In this document: one piece after another, positions 25,801-38,898 of the stretch
Layout of the letters: every line of letters starts with the position of its first letter
Numbering within the stretch: the stretch's first letter is position 1
NCBI RefSeq assembly: GCF_902459465.1
Contig: NC_047078.1
Span: 10,378,333-10,442,332 of the forward strand
Length of the DNA stretch: 64,000 nt
Reading direction: 5' to 3'
Source: Asterias rubens
Taxonomy: Eukaryota; Echinodermata; Asteroidea; Forcipulatida; Asteriidae
Made by a program: the position numbers and the translations under genes
Notes under the pieces: generated by a model
The model's input: the letters and a program-made list of their open reading frames with translations, nothing else
The model's database searches: none
What the model was told of the DNA's origin: nothing

Positions 25801-28800
25801 AGAAAGCTCACCTCCGCAAAGTGTTGGGACTCCTCGTAAATGAACGCCACTCGACGCCAGCCCATCTTCTTAAGCACTTTCACTTGTGCTGTATACACTT
25901 GTGCTGCGGTGTGGATTGCTCGTACGGTGTATGGATACACAGACCTGTCCTCTAACTTCTGTGACGAAGTTAAACCAACCTCCAGGAAAAACAACAGTAA
26001 CACGATTTTTCGAACGAGGTTTATTTAGGGAACTAGTTGAAGTGTCGTTGCCTTGCGGTTGAAAGCACCGATTTCAAACTCTGGTGTCTCTGATCAGTAG
26101 AGTGTGGGTTCGAGTTACAGTCGTGTTACTTGTGTCCTTAATCAAGACCCTTAACCAATGCTTCATCCTTCGGATGGGACGTTAAGCCGATGGTCCCGTG
26201 TGTTGTGTAACGCACGTCAAATAACCAAGTACACTTATCGAAAAGAGAATGGGTTCGCCCCGGTGTTCTTTGCTGTGGCTGCTGAATGCACTTTAACACC
26301 TTGTAAACCATAATAAGGTACTATATAATTGGGTCTTTGTAATAATATTATACTATAAGCGCATCGAGTACTTTGTTTGTAGATACGCTATATAAGACTT
26401 CGATATTATTATCATTCGATATTATTATCATTACTAGTTGATCAAAGCAAAGCAAAGTATAGCATACAATAACAACAAATCGTAGATGAAGATACTTAAC
26501 AGTGATTGATTTTTCCTTTGGATGCGACAATAAACCCTGGTCCAGGGTTAATCATGTTTGTGATCGATGACGATGACTAGAGCAAGCTAGTCGAAACGTT
26601 GAGACCAATACAAGAACTGACTCCGCGGTAGTGCAGTTAATTACGATCATATTATAAGCTAAAGCAGAAGTCACAGCAATTTTTGTTGTATACCTTCCGC
26701 CCGGGTAGTAGTTAAAAAGCAGGACAGTTCTTTACAGAAGAAGTCTCCCGAACATCCGATAAATCTACTCCGGGCGGAAGGTATACAAAAAAAAATGTAT
26801 CTGGTAACATGGTATTACCGCAAACCAAAAATATATTGATATCTCACCATTCAATGCCTCAAATGCTATATAGATCTATCGTTAATAATTACCTGAACAA
26901 TATGATATCTAGAGGCAACTTGATTGACCGCGAGAGCCTCTACTGATACGATAGGTCCCCATGCTATAGGTACAGGTGGGCCTGTGTAGGCTAGAGTGTA
27001 TAGGTGTCGTAAACCCTCCTCTGGGTCTCCAGCCTGTGAAGTTGGAAAGAAATCGGTAGAATCTTAGAAGAAAATGAGTATCGGCGAGAAGGTAAGGGGA
27101 GGGGTCCACTATATAGGGTGCGTTCGATTAGCTTCCCTGGGTTTACCCCGCGGTGCTCAATCGGGTGAGCCCCTAATACAAGAGCTAAACGAACGATCAC
27201 TCACCGCTCTCGTGGTGACGTCATGCACCTGGGGCTAGACCCCAAGTTAGCAACTCCACGGGCAGGGCACTGGGGCTGACCCGGGTGAGCCCCTGGAATA
27301 ACGTCAAAGCTATTCGAAAGCACCGGGGGAAGACCGGGGTCGACCCAGGGAAGCTAAACGAACGCACCCATAGTTTCACCTTTCGCTGATTGCATTCTTT
27401 CCATTCCCCGGAAACTCTCTCGCCGAAGTTGAATTTAACCCTCAGCCACTGCAACTATTCCCCTGCGATATTACGCTTTAACCCAGCTCAAGAGTATTTT
27501 TGTCCTGAAAAAAAAAATGATTGTAGTCCACACCTAGAAATGGCCTTCTCAGGCCTTGTTGTGTGCCTGGCGAATTGAATAAAAAAAACTTTGTGGTAGT
27601 CAAAGCTTTTTAAGCAGTACAAACATCAATGTTAGTTTTGATCCAGATGTTTGTGTAATACAGATATCTCTTCTCCAGTAATTCGTTTTGCGGACAGATA
27701 TTCATGTTGCGATTTTGGCAACTACCTTAATGCTACTCTCACACTAGGGAAATTATGCTAGCGAATGGGCTTACGAATGGAATTATTTGACAATCGCTCA
27801 AACTTCGCAACATTCGCCGTGTTTCGTAAGCGTTGGTGACAATTTCGGAACGTTCACTAGTCATTCTCCACCTCTTTTCGAAGATCACTCAATCAAAATG
27901 TGGCGAATATTCTTGCGAATAAAAATGTTAACATTCGCGGTGAATACGCCAAACAATTGCGATTGGATGGTGGATGTCACAGAAAAATGCAAATGCTTGG
28001 ATGTTATATGAATATTCATTTTCATTTGGTCACCCCTCGGTCGTCGCTCGACCTCTCCTTAACAATATATGACGAATGCTTACCAGCGCTTGACCATGCT
28101 AGCCAATGCCTTTAATACGCAACGAACGTTGCGCACTTCGCGACTGAGCTTACCAACAATTTCAAACAAATGAAGCGATTGCTAGCGAATGTTACGAATG
28201 CTTGCGAATGCTTACGAAAGGGCTTACAAACGTTAATAATGCACTTAGGAATGTTACGAATGTCTTACCATCGTTGCCAATGTCTTGCCATTTTCTGACT
28301 AATTTCCGCGATTGCTATTAATACCGGGGCGAATCTCGCTCTGGCAACTTGTTCGTTTGACAAACAGCAACACCACATTTGTAAGAAAGGGGACCCGCGA
28401 AGGTTACAAACGCCTTACGAGTGCATTTACGAACGTTGCCACAGCTTACGCATGCTTTACAGACGTTAACAATGGCTTACCAATGCTAACGAATGTCGAG
28501 GCGAATGACCGTCTTCGCAACATTCGCTGAAATTAACAAACCGGTTTGTAAATTGACTGATACGAACGCTTACAAAGTCACGGCGAATGTTGCGAAGTAT
28601 GAGCGATTGTAAAATATTTTCATTCGTAAGCAAATTCACTCTAATATTATTCGCAACAGTGTGAAACAGCATTGGGAAGAGCTTTTTAATTTCAGCGAAT
28701 GTTGCGAAGACAGTCATTCGCCGTGGATTTTCGTAAGCATTGGTAGCCATTGGTAACGTTGGTAAAGCGCGCGTAAGCGTTGGCAACTTTCGTAAGCTAT

Positions 28801-31800
28801 TGTAAGGCATTGGCAATCATTGGCTAGCATTGTTAAGCATTCGTAAAAATTCGTAACATATTGGTTCGACAGGTCGAGGGGTGACCGAGGGCGAACGTGA
28901 AAATATGTACTATCAATTCGCAAATTTTGGGCGAATTCACCGCGAATTTCAAATATCCATATTCGCAAGAATATTCGCCCAAGTGTGAGAGTAGCATAAC
29001 ACAATTTACGTCACCAACCAATACTAGCCGGCATGCACCCCCAGTCAAAGATAGTATCAACAGAAGAACGCACACATAGGGGTGGATAATCCAGTTGGTA
29101 TAGCGCCGAGGTCGTTGGTTCAAGTCCCTAGGGCGGATTGCACCAAACGGTCTCGAACCGGTCTATGCGCTATAGCCGTCTAACTTTTTAAGATGGCGTT
29201 GCATTAGTCCGTTAGTTTAGTAGCCGTAGATGATTAATTTTGATGAATAGAGTTCTTAGATGAGACCGTACATTAAGAAATAGTTTACACCATTATGGTG
29301 ATGATACATTGTAGTGTAAATTTCTCTACAGTGTCCATTTTTCTCCGCTCAGATCAGACAAAGGCTGGTTGCCTCACATTTTTGTTGTACTTTTTCAAGG
29401 TCATCACTAATTGTCGTTACGGCTCGTTTACAAAATGTTGGCCTGTCATAATTGAAAGCTTTAGTAATGGGCCTTTGTTTATATTGCATTACATTTCGCT
29501 GACTTATCTAAAGGCCGAGTCACACTGCAGCAATAAACGAGAACAATAACGATCACGACGCACAGAGAACGCATTGTTATTGATTGAATTGCTCCACGCA
29601 GAATTAATACGCAGACGCTCATTAGATTAGATTAGATTATAATTCTTTATTGTCCGCATAACATATACAGATAATTGTTTTCCATTGGCAATTGGAGACA
29701 TTAAAAAATTATTATTATTATTATTATTATAATAAACATGTTCATAAAACCGAACAATAAAATGTAAAGCACAATACAAAACCACGAAAAAATTGTATAT
29801 TGCTAAAATTACAGCGAATGATTGGAATAGATTACTGACAATACTTACAAGTTACTTTAAAATTATACAAAACATTAATTTGTGGTACAGTTAAAAAATA
29901 AGTAATTACCGTTTGACTAAAGAATTAAAAAGATGAATTGAATTGGGAACAAAGGATTGTCGAAAACGAAGTGATTTTGTTTGTGGTGGACGGAGTCTAA
30001 TACCAGAGCGATTAAAAACAAAGCAATTAAAAAGTGGGTGGGTCGGGTCCTTCATTGCTGTACTTAACTTGGCAACCATTTTTGTTTCAAATTCTATATC
30101 CAAGGATGGCAAGATTAAACCTATGATCCGCTGAGCATTTTTCTTTACCCTGTCAAATTTCTTCTTACTCTGCTGTGAAAGTAAACCGTATGTACATATT
30201 AAGTTAAAAGTTAAAACACTCTGTATCAAGGACTGATAAAATAAACGCAAGATAGATCGGTCTACATGAAATTTCTTCAGTTTTCTCAAAAAGTACAAAC
30301 GTTGGTTAGCTTTACTGTATATCGTTTCAGTATTCCTATTCCAGTTCAGTTGATCATCCACTACAGTTCCAAGATACTTATATTCATTGACTCTTTCTAC
30401 AATGCAGTTATTGATAGTGAGAGGGTCATGTGTCTCAGCACCTCGTCGAAAATCAAAAATCATCTCCTTAGTTTTCTGTACATTAAACCAATTCAAACCA
30501 TTCAACCAATATAATGCATTCTCTTTTCGAAGTGATGGTTATTGTTCTCGTTATCGCTGCAGTGGGACCGGGCCTTTAGACCGGATAATTGCAACGGGCC
30601 TAATGACTGACCAAGCTAAGACCATTTAAAGACACTGGACACTATTGGTAATTGTCAAAGACCAGTGTTCTCACTTGGTGTATAAAATAACAAACCTGTG
30701 AAAATTTGAGCTCGATTGGTCGTCGGAGTTGCGAGATAACTATGAAAGAAAAGAAGAAAAACACCCTTGTCACACGAAGTTGTGTGTTTTCAGATGCTTG
30801 ATTCCGAGACTTCAAGTTCTAAACTTGAGGTCTCGAAATCAAATTCGTGGAAAATTACTTCTTTCTCGAAAACTACTTCACTTCAGAGGGAGCCATTTCT
30901 CACAATGTTTTATATTACCAACCTCTCCCCATTGCTCGTTACCAAGTAAGGTTTTATGCTAATAATTATTTTGAATAATTACCAATAGTGTCCACTGCCT
31001 TTAAGGCAGATAGCCGGCTGAATGGTCTTTGACCGAAGACCGTTTTATTGCCAGACGGCCCTGCTTGTCTCGTACATTTTCCTCGTCAAACCGAATTCAA
31101 TATTTAATTAGGAAAATAATATTGAACTTAAAGGCAGTGGACACTATTGGTAGTTGTCAAAGACTAGCCTTCACAGTTGGTGTATCTCAACATATGTATA
31201 AAATAACAAACATGTGAAAATTTGAGCTCAATCGGTCATCAAAGTTGCGAGATAATAATGAAAGAAGAAAACACCCTTGTCACACGAAGTTGTGTGCGTT
31301 TAGATGGTTGATTTCGAGACCTCAAGTTCTAAACTTTAGGTCTCGAAATCAAATTCGTGGAAAATTACTTCTTTCTCCAAAACTATGGCACTTCAGAGGG
31401 AGCTGTTTCTCACAATGTTTTATACCACTAACCTCTCCCCATTAATTGTCACCAAGTAAGGTTTTATGCTAATAATTATTTTGAGTAATTACCAATAGTG
31501 TCCACTGCCTTTAATCTGATGTAATTAAGGTAAACACGAATACTTTTTATTTTTACTTGTTGTTCTGTTCCATTGATGTCAATTAACTGTAATTTTTATC
31601 TAATTTAAAATTCTTTACAATAGTTTGTGCGATGGTGTTTTGTGCGGTCTCACCCCTTTCTTTACTTTTTTTCAACGTCCATTCGCGAGTGCCAAGGGAA
31701 CGCCTTTGTCACGTAGTGTATAGTTAATTTGTTTGCCCTCAACATTTTACAAAAAACATTAATTTAATTTAAAATTTGTTCTCATGTCAACTTCAAAAAC

Positions 31801-34800
31801 GCGTGCATTCCTTAGAAAGAGCAAAACCTGAAATTGCTTTGAAACACGCGAGTGGCATCTTTATTAAATCAATTTTAAATCAAAATTCATTTAGTGTCAA
31901 ACTTGTGGTAAATTTGATGCGTGATGTCTGTAGATTCGGAAGCCTAGTTTGAACATTGAAGGAATAATTCATGAAATTTCACAGCGTTTTTTAAAAGTTT
32001 ATTTGTATGCAGAGATTGTGCTGGCATGAGTGTAAAAATAAAACTTATAATGCCTGGAAACGTTGTCTCTTTTGCTTGTCAGTGACGCCCGCCTTCATAA
32101 TAACACACAAAAAGCATAATGCATATACATTGTAAATGCACTTTTTTTTTGCTTTTGGATATCACTACAGCAAACGAAATAAGTTTGGAACTTGGGGCAC
32201 TCGGCAGTATTTGAAGTATATAATTTCCGTCTTTATATGAAAGTTTTATTGAATTCTGACATGAAACTTCACCAATCGTCAGTAAATACGATCTCTGTTC
32301 AGTCTTGTAAATAATGGTCGTTTGGCTCTCCGTTGCTAGTCTAGGCTCCTAGACCATTGGTGTTGCGTGGTCACACACAACCAACGTTCCGATTATGCAC
32401 GGCAAAAACTGTACACGCTTGTAATGAACGAACGCTAGCGGGCGCTCTGTTTCTCTGATTTCCTGTGCTCACCAAGGTCTAGGACATTTGCAACGACGGG
32501 TCTTAACTTTTTTATTGTTTTTCGGCAAATCTCCCCCGACTTTCCGGTGGAGCCAATCAGAGGCTGCGTTGCGGTTGGCTCATGAATAATTCATCAGTGT
32601 TGTGCATGCAGTGTAAATGCACGCAGTAATGCGTTGCATGACTTTTGCTATACTAAACTGCGCCAATAAAGTATCTAAACACTTACAAAATTAATGGTCA
32701 GATTTATCGGAACCTGAAATAGTATACAAAAAAATAATTGTTCGTTTCTATTCACCGTTAATTTCTGCACGTTTTGACACATCTTGTGTTGCGCTACGAT
32801 GTTGTTTGGTGGATTTATGGACACTTGAGTGGCTTAAGGTCGAATTTCAAAAGTTGCAAAAGCCCCTATTACCCCAATTCCAAAAGGGAACTCACATAAG
32901 CATCACACTCGGACAAAATCAAGACAAAAGACACAAACTCGTTTCGTTTACATGACCATGAAATTAATTGCCGTATCTTTAACTCTAAAACTGCTGTTAT
33001 CCTGTCCTCCATTCTTGGTGTGTCCTCCATCACTGTCCTGAACGGCAAGGAGTCGTCTTCTCATACTCTCAATGAGACCTCTGATCTGTCCCTGGTCAAT
33101 CCCCTGCCATTTCCTGATCAGGATGCATCGCAAACCCCGCGAGAGTGGTGTCAGGCTTTATGGACTTGTTCACTTTCTTCTTCTGCTGCAGAAGTCACCC
33201 TCGGACGGCCACTCATTGGCAGGTCGTCCACATTTCCCTGAGCTTGGTAGCGATTCCACCATTTACTGACCGTCGCTGGTGACGTTTTTACCTGATGAGC
33301 TGCAGCTCGCATCGACGTACCGGCTTCTATCCTGTTTGGTCGTTTGAGCCATCTTTCCTGTTATCTTGAAACACCTTTCCATGTCTTACCATTGTTGTAT
33401 GCCTCCCATCTTTGACCCCTTTGCTTGGTTACTGACAATTATTGGTGAGTATGATCATCGCAACCGATTTATCCAAAACGCGACCAAAAAAACATCATTT
33501 ATAAAAGGCGAGCAAAAGAAACGCCGATCTTACTCGTCACAATACAACGATTTAGCTTGAATAGGGGCTTTTGCAACTTTCGAAATTCGACCTTAAGCCA
33601 CTCAAGTGCCCGTAAATCCACCAAACAACATCGTAGCGCAACACAAGATGTGTCAAAATGTGCAGAAATTAACGGTGACTCGAAATGAATAATTATTTTT
33701 TGGCAAACTGTTTCAGGTTCCGATATATCTGACCATTTGTAAGTGTTTAGATACTTTATTGGCGCAGTTTACTCTGCATGTGTGTGTGGGTATATGTTTT
33801 TATCGGAGTATAATAATGTCCAGATCAGTAGGATTTGAAACTTTGCCACATGGTGGAAATACGATAAAGAAAGGTTTGCGGTACCACCACAAACCTTTCT
33901 ATGTATAACATCCAGATCCAGACTACTGCATTGCCATGATGCAGCTTGAAATGCGATCGTGGCAGGGCCCACACTGATGAAGCCTGTATTGGCTAAACAA
34001 TTTGCTTATAGTTAGCACAAAATAGTATTGCTTAGCAGAAACTGGTTACCAGCCAATTTTTAATTAAATTTGAAATGTTGTAGACTTATGCCTAGTGCCC
34101 ACCTAAATTTTTGGATAGTAAAGAAATTTTGTACAGTATTTTCTGCCAAACAGATATTAACTGGTGGGCCCTGTAGTGTTATTCACAGTGAAAGTTTTTT
34201 AATCTTGGGGGAAGGAAATCTTGAGGGATTCAAAAGCGTCTTTGTGAGAATGTATTAAGAAACGTAACCGTAGCTGCAGATCTTGGAATGTAAGCGTAGC
34301 TTGACTCGGGATTGAAAGCGTACTTTTTGATATTGTAGCGTAACCTAAACATATCTTGGAGTGTATAAGCGTAGCTGAGAAGCTGCGTAGCTTAAAACGT
34401 AACAGTATCTTTTGGAGCGTAAGCATATCTTTGAACGTAATTCGTAGCTGCGTATCTTGGAACGTAAGCGTAACTTGACATGGGATTGAAAGCGTACCTT
34501 TTGATATTATAGCGTAACTTGAAGGAACATAAGCAGATCTGTAAGCGCAGCTGAGTAGCTGAGTAGCTTGGAACGTTGACATTTTTTGGAACGTAAGCAT
34601 ATCTTGGACTGAAGCGTAGCATCTTGGAACATAAACGTAGCTGCGTATCTTTGAACGTAAGCATAGCTTGACTCGGGCTTGAAAGCGTACCTTTTGATAT
34701 TATAGTGTAACTTGAAGGAACGTAGACCTGAGCGTATCTTGGAACGTAAACGTAGCTGCGTATCTTTGAACGTAAGCATAGCTTGACTTGGGCTTGAAAG

Positions 34801-37800
34801 CGTACCTTTTGATATTATAGTGTAACTTGAAGGAACGTAGACCTAAGCGTATCTTGGAACGTAAACGTAGCTGCGTATCTTTAAACGTAAGCATAGCTTG
34901 ACTTGGGCTTGAAAGCGTACCTTTTGATATTATAGTGTAACTTGAAGGAACGTAGACCTAAGCGTATCTTGGAACACAAACGTAGCTGCGTATCTTGGAA
35001 TGTGAGCGTAGCTTGACTCGTGCTTGAAAACATACCTTTTGATATTATAGTGTAACTTGAAGGAATGTAGACCTAAGCGTATCTTTGAACGTAAACGTAG
35101 CCGAGTAGCTGCGCAGCTTGGAACGTAACCATATAATATTTTTTGGAATGTAGTCGTAACTATATCTTATGGAACAACTCATGAGAAATTGCAAATTTTG
35201 ATTGCTTGTCGGGTGGCGACTACTGCTATTCAACTCCCAGTTATTTGAGGCGAATAGTCAGGTCATAAATTCCACTAGTTGCCCAGTTTAATCATTACCT
35301 CAAAAATAACTCTTCATTCACAGAATTAAAAAATAATACTTTGTTTGGCGAAATTATGCTTTGAGGGAATTTTGTTTTAGCATTATTTTTATTTCAACCT
35401 TTTATAAAAAATTCTCATAATATTTTTAAGCTACTCACACAATAACACTGTCAATATAACCATGATATAACCATGGAGGTAGATGCGATATTCCTACGTT
35501 TTGACATCATCAAAATTACCTGAAACTCATAACAAAAAGAAATTAGGGGGCCATGAATCAAAATGGAGCATATTGGAACGTTGCGATCATAAGAAACAAC
35601 GGAGTCGACACCCGCAAGCTGGGAGTTCATAGCGCCCGGGATTTAACACCTCCAACCCCGGCCCACGAGACACGGCATGGGCGGTACGTGATATTCCACA
35701 AGGCTTATTTCACGTTCCGATTGCTCCACGCCGTGGGGCCATATGTGCGTCCGTTACACGGACTCTCTGAATGATAATCTTACGTTCGATTTTTGACCAT
35801 TATTTACGATTTCAAATCGTCACGTATCCGTTATCTGAATAGGTAGTCTATACTTAAAATTTCACTGTTTTCCTTTTAATAGGCCTATAATGACCACGGA
35901 ATTACTCTTTGAGCAAAGATTGTTAAAAATAGCGCGCCGATCACATTGACCTTTGACTCGGTCTAGTTTGAATAGTCATCTTCAACCCACCACGTAATAT
36001 GAATTATCGAGTCATTTGCATAGTCTGGCCACGCCTTCAATTTGCAAATTTCCTCGACCTTGGTGAGCACAGGACATGGGGCGATCCAGAAATCAGAGAA
36101 ACAGAGCGCCCGCTAGCGTTCGTTCATTACAAGCGTGTACAGTTTTTGCCGTGCATAATCGGAACGTTGGTTGTGTGTGACCACGCAACACCAATGGTCT
36201 AGGAACCTAGACTACTCCGTTGCACGCATTGCACGCAGAGCTATATGCCGTGCACACGAACGTGCTGACAAAATTTCGGCGTACACACACACACACAGAC
36301 ACGCATGTTTATGGTGCAGACCGAGGACTTCTCTTTGTTCTTCCATTATTTGGACATAATTTATTTTTCAGACGTCCCCATTGGTTTTGTACATAAAATT
36401 TACCGAAGGAGGACTGTTCCCGGTGTGACTTTTCCCCGGATCCCTTTTGTTAAAGTCCTATCAATATTAGACATGCCCACAGTGAGTTGGCTGGGTATTG
36501 TGGCAGGGTGATGAGACTTTCGCACGGTTTATTTTCCATATTATTTATATATTTTTGCAGCATGGCGCGGACTCCGTACTTTTGCCAACACAAGATCCGC
36601 GTGAGTTAATTCTATAAAACCAAAAGTACTGAAACAACTGCGACATCTTTATTTAATTGTTTTGTCACCACCAATTGCATCAAATTTCAGCTAATTTTGT
36701 TTGGTGAAATCTATATTGAAGGCACTGGACACGTTTGGTAATAATTGTAAAAGACTACATACTCCTCTCTTGGTGTATGACAACATTGTGCATAAAAGTA
36801 ACAAACATGTGAAAACTTTGCCTTAAATGGGCATCGGAGATGCAATAAAATAATGAAAGATAAAACAACTTTGTGTGCTATCAGATGCCTATGCATTCAG
36901 AAGTGTTTTAATATTTAAGTGAAACTTTACCGCTTTTTAAAAACTACCTACTTCAGAGGGAGCCGTTTCTCACAAATGTTTTATACTATCAACAGCTCTC
37001 CATTACTCGTACCAAGTAAGCCTATATGCTTACAATTATTTTAGTTATTACCAATAGTGTCCAGTGCCTAATAAAGATCTGAAACCTAATTTTATATACT
37101 AATGGAAGAATAAATTGAATCTTAGTTTGACTTGGTAAAAAAAAATATAAAAAAATAAAAAATCCATGCGGCCCCCGAAGGGAAACAGGTGGGGAAGCTT
37201 AAAAAGTATTGAATTATTAATTTCACGTATAAGTTTGCCTAGTTAGATTGGTTTGTCCACCCTTTCCGTATGTTTTGTTGTAAAAAAACATACCCAAAAG
37301 TAATCAATGTGTCCACGTCGCACATGTGAAAATAATTCGTTTTTTTTGGTTCATTTTTGTTCAATTTACAATGTCTGAGCTCAAGCTTCGTTACTGACCT
37401 CGCAGAATTTGAGATTGAGAAAATAGAAACAGCTTTGGCAAACTGCTTAGAAACCAAGAGGACCGATAGTTTCGACCATCACAGATTAGTCTTTCTCGAA
37501 GGAAACGTAAGTAGTGAAGTGGAAATACAATGAATAGAGAGTGATGGGATGAGAGGGGGGAGGAGGAGGAGAAAGGGAGGAGGGGAGAGGGGGAGGAGGG
37601 GAGGAGGAGGAGAGGGGGAGAGGAGGGGAGGGGAAGAGGAGGAGGAGAGGCGGAGAGGAGGAGGAGGGGGAGTCAGAAAGCGCGCAGAAAAACAAGAGGT
37701 ATAAACAATGAACTGGGAGACAAAAATGGGGAAACACAAAAGACATTATCAAGGGGGAAGAGGGAGGGGAAAAATATAATAGATGCTTAATAAATAATAT

Positions 37801-38809
37801 TATTTTTTTTTTACCCATACACAGATGTGTGTTAGCAGTACTTTCTCGAGTCCTGTGAACAAATATCACAAGCATAATACCCGGGAGAAAAAATAGTTTA
37901 TTAGTGAACGAGGCAGGCTAAAAAGGGGGATAATGCGAGGAAAATGAGACGGTAAGGACAAAGGTTATTACTCTTTGTCTTCTCCTTTTCCCCCACAAAG
38001 ATCCTCTTTTTAGTCGGCCTCATTCACTAATTGATTACTCTTTGTCCCTCTTCCCATTCTCGATAATGTCCTTTGTTCCCCCCCCTTTGTGTTTTCTTCC
38101 CACCACCCCCCCCCTTTTGTCTCGCTATTCATTGTTCACCCCTGGCTTTTTGCTGAGCACTTTCTGATCCTCTCTCTCTGTTCATGTATTTCCACTTCAC
38201 TGGTTATGTTACCCTAGTTACTGTTGCCAAATTTCATGAATCTGCTTACCGCCGAATTCTGCGCTTACGATCATGATTCCCCGCTTATGGGGGGCGCCGA
38301 ATTTCCGCACTTGCCTTGTCAGCGTAGAATGCCCATTTACGTGGAGTACGCACGCACAAAAGCCAAAATTCGCCGCTCACCCTTGAACTTCGCTTGCCGT
38401 AAGCACATAATTCCCTGCTTCCGTAACGCCGATTTCTGCTTACGGTAAGCAGAGCCATGAAGTTGGGCCTTGTTCATGTTTATAGGGTTGTCATTAATAG
38501 TCTTCGACAAGGGTTCTGCGAGGGTCGAAAAGTCAGGCCATTAGGCCTAAATATTTTCTTGCAATATTGTAAATTTATAAACCTACTCAGGCGAAAGAAA
38601 ACAAACAGCGTCCCGACACTTTAAATGTATTTCTATTTCATTGATTATATCTACACTTATTTACCGGTTTAAGTTTGTTGCATTGTTATTTATATAGCTA
38701 TTCTCTACTTTTTGCAGAATTTAAGATAACATAAAACTACTCAGGCGATGAACATCAAAATTCCATGTTAAGTATCCCGGATCGGTTCCTTCTTAAGAGG
38801 GCGCATGAA

Positions 38810-38898
<89 letters not shown>

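Larger units (their letters stand above)
32337..36214. mobile_element. Long-TIR DNA transposon with 9-bp target duplication, copy 1
   Basis: The element is bounded by TAGTCTAGG...CCTAGACTA. It has inverted ends of about 165-180 bp (CCATTGGTGTTGCGTGGTCA, CGAACGCTAGCGGGCGCTCT and so on). The 9-bp direct repeat CTCCGTTGC flanks it at 32328-32336 and 36215-36223. No transposase is recognisable. It carries an internal about 115-bp tandem array and a nested Tc1/mariner relic. Long TIRs plus a 9-bp duplication fit a non-autonomous Mutator-like element; the superfamily is inference. Confidence 0.88.

Noticed and set aside
4634..31445. Many small frames reading [19 protein letters not shown] or [15 protein letters not shown]
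   Set aside because: They are translations of the central palindrome and arms of the TTAA MITE family in two frames, and recur only with the MITE.
33020..33269. Plus-strand frames across the Tc1 relic
   Set aside because: They are antisense shadows of the transposase remnants, which read on the minus strand.
34199..35233. Overlapping frames with [14 protein letters not shown] and [12 protein letters not shown] repeats
   Set aside because: They are read-throughs of the about 115-bp array inside the long-TIR element, identical in both element copies. No transposase-like motif is present.
37479..37875. Pro/Ser-rich frames on the minus strand
   Set aside because: They are translations of the polypurine tract.
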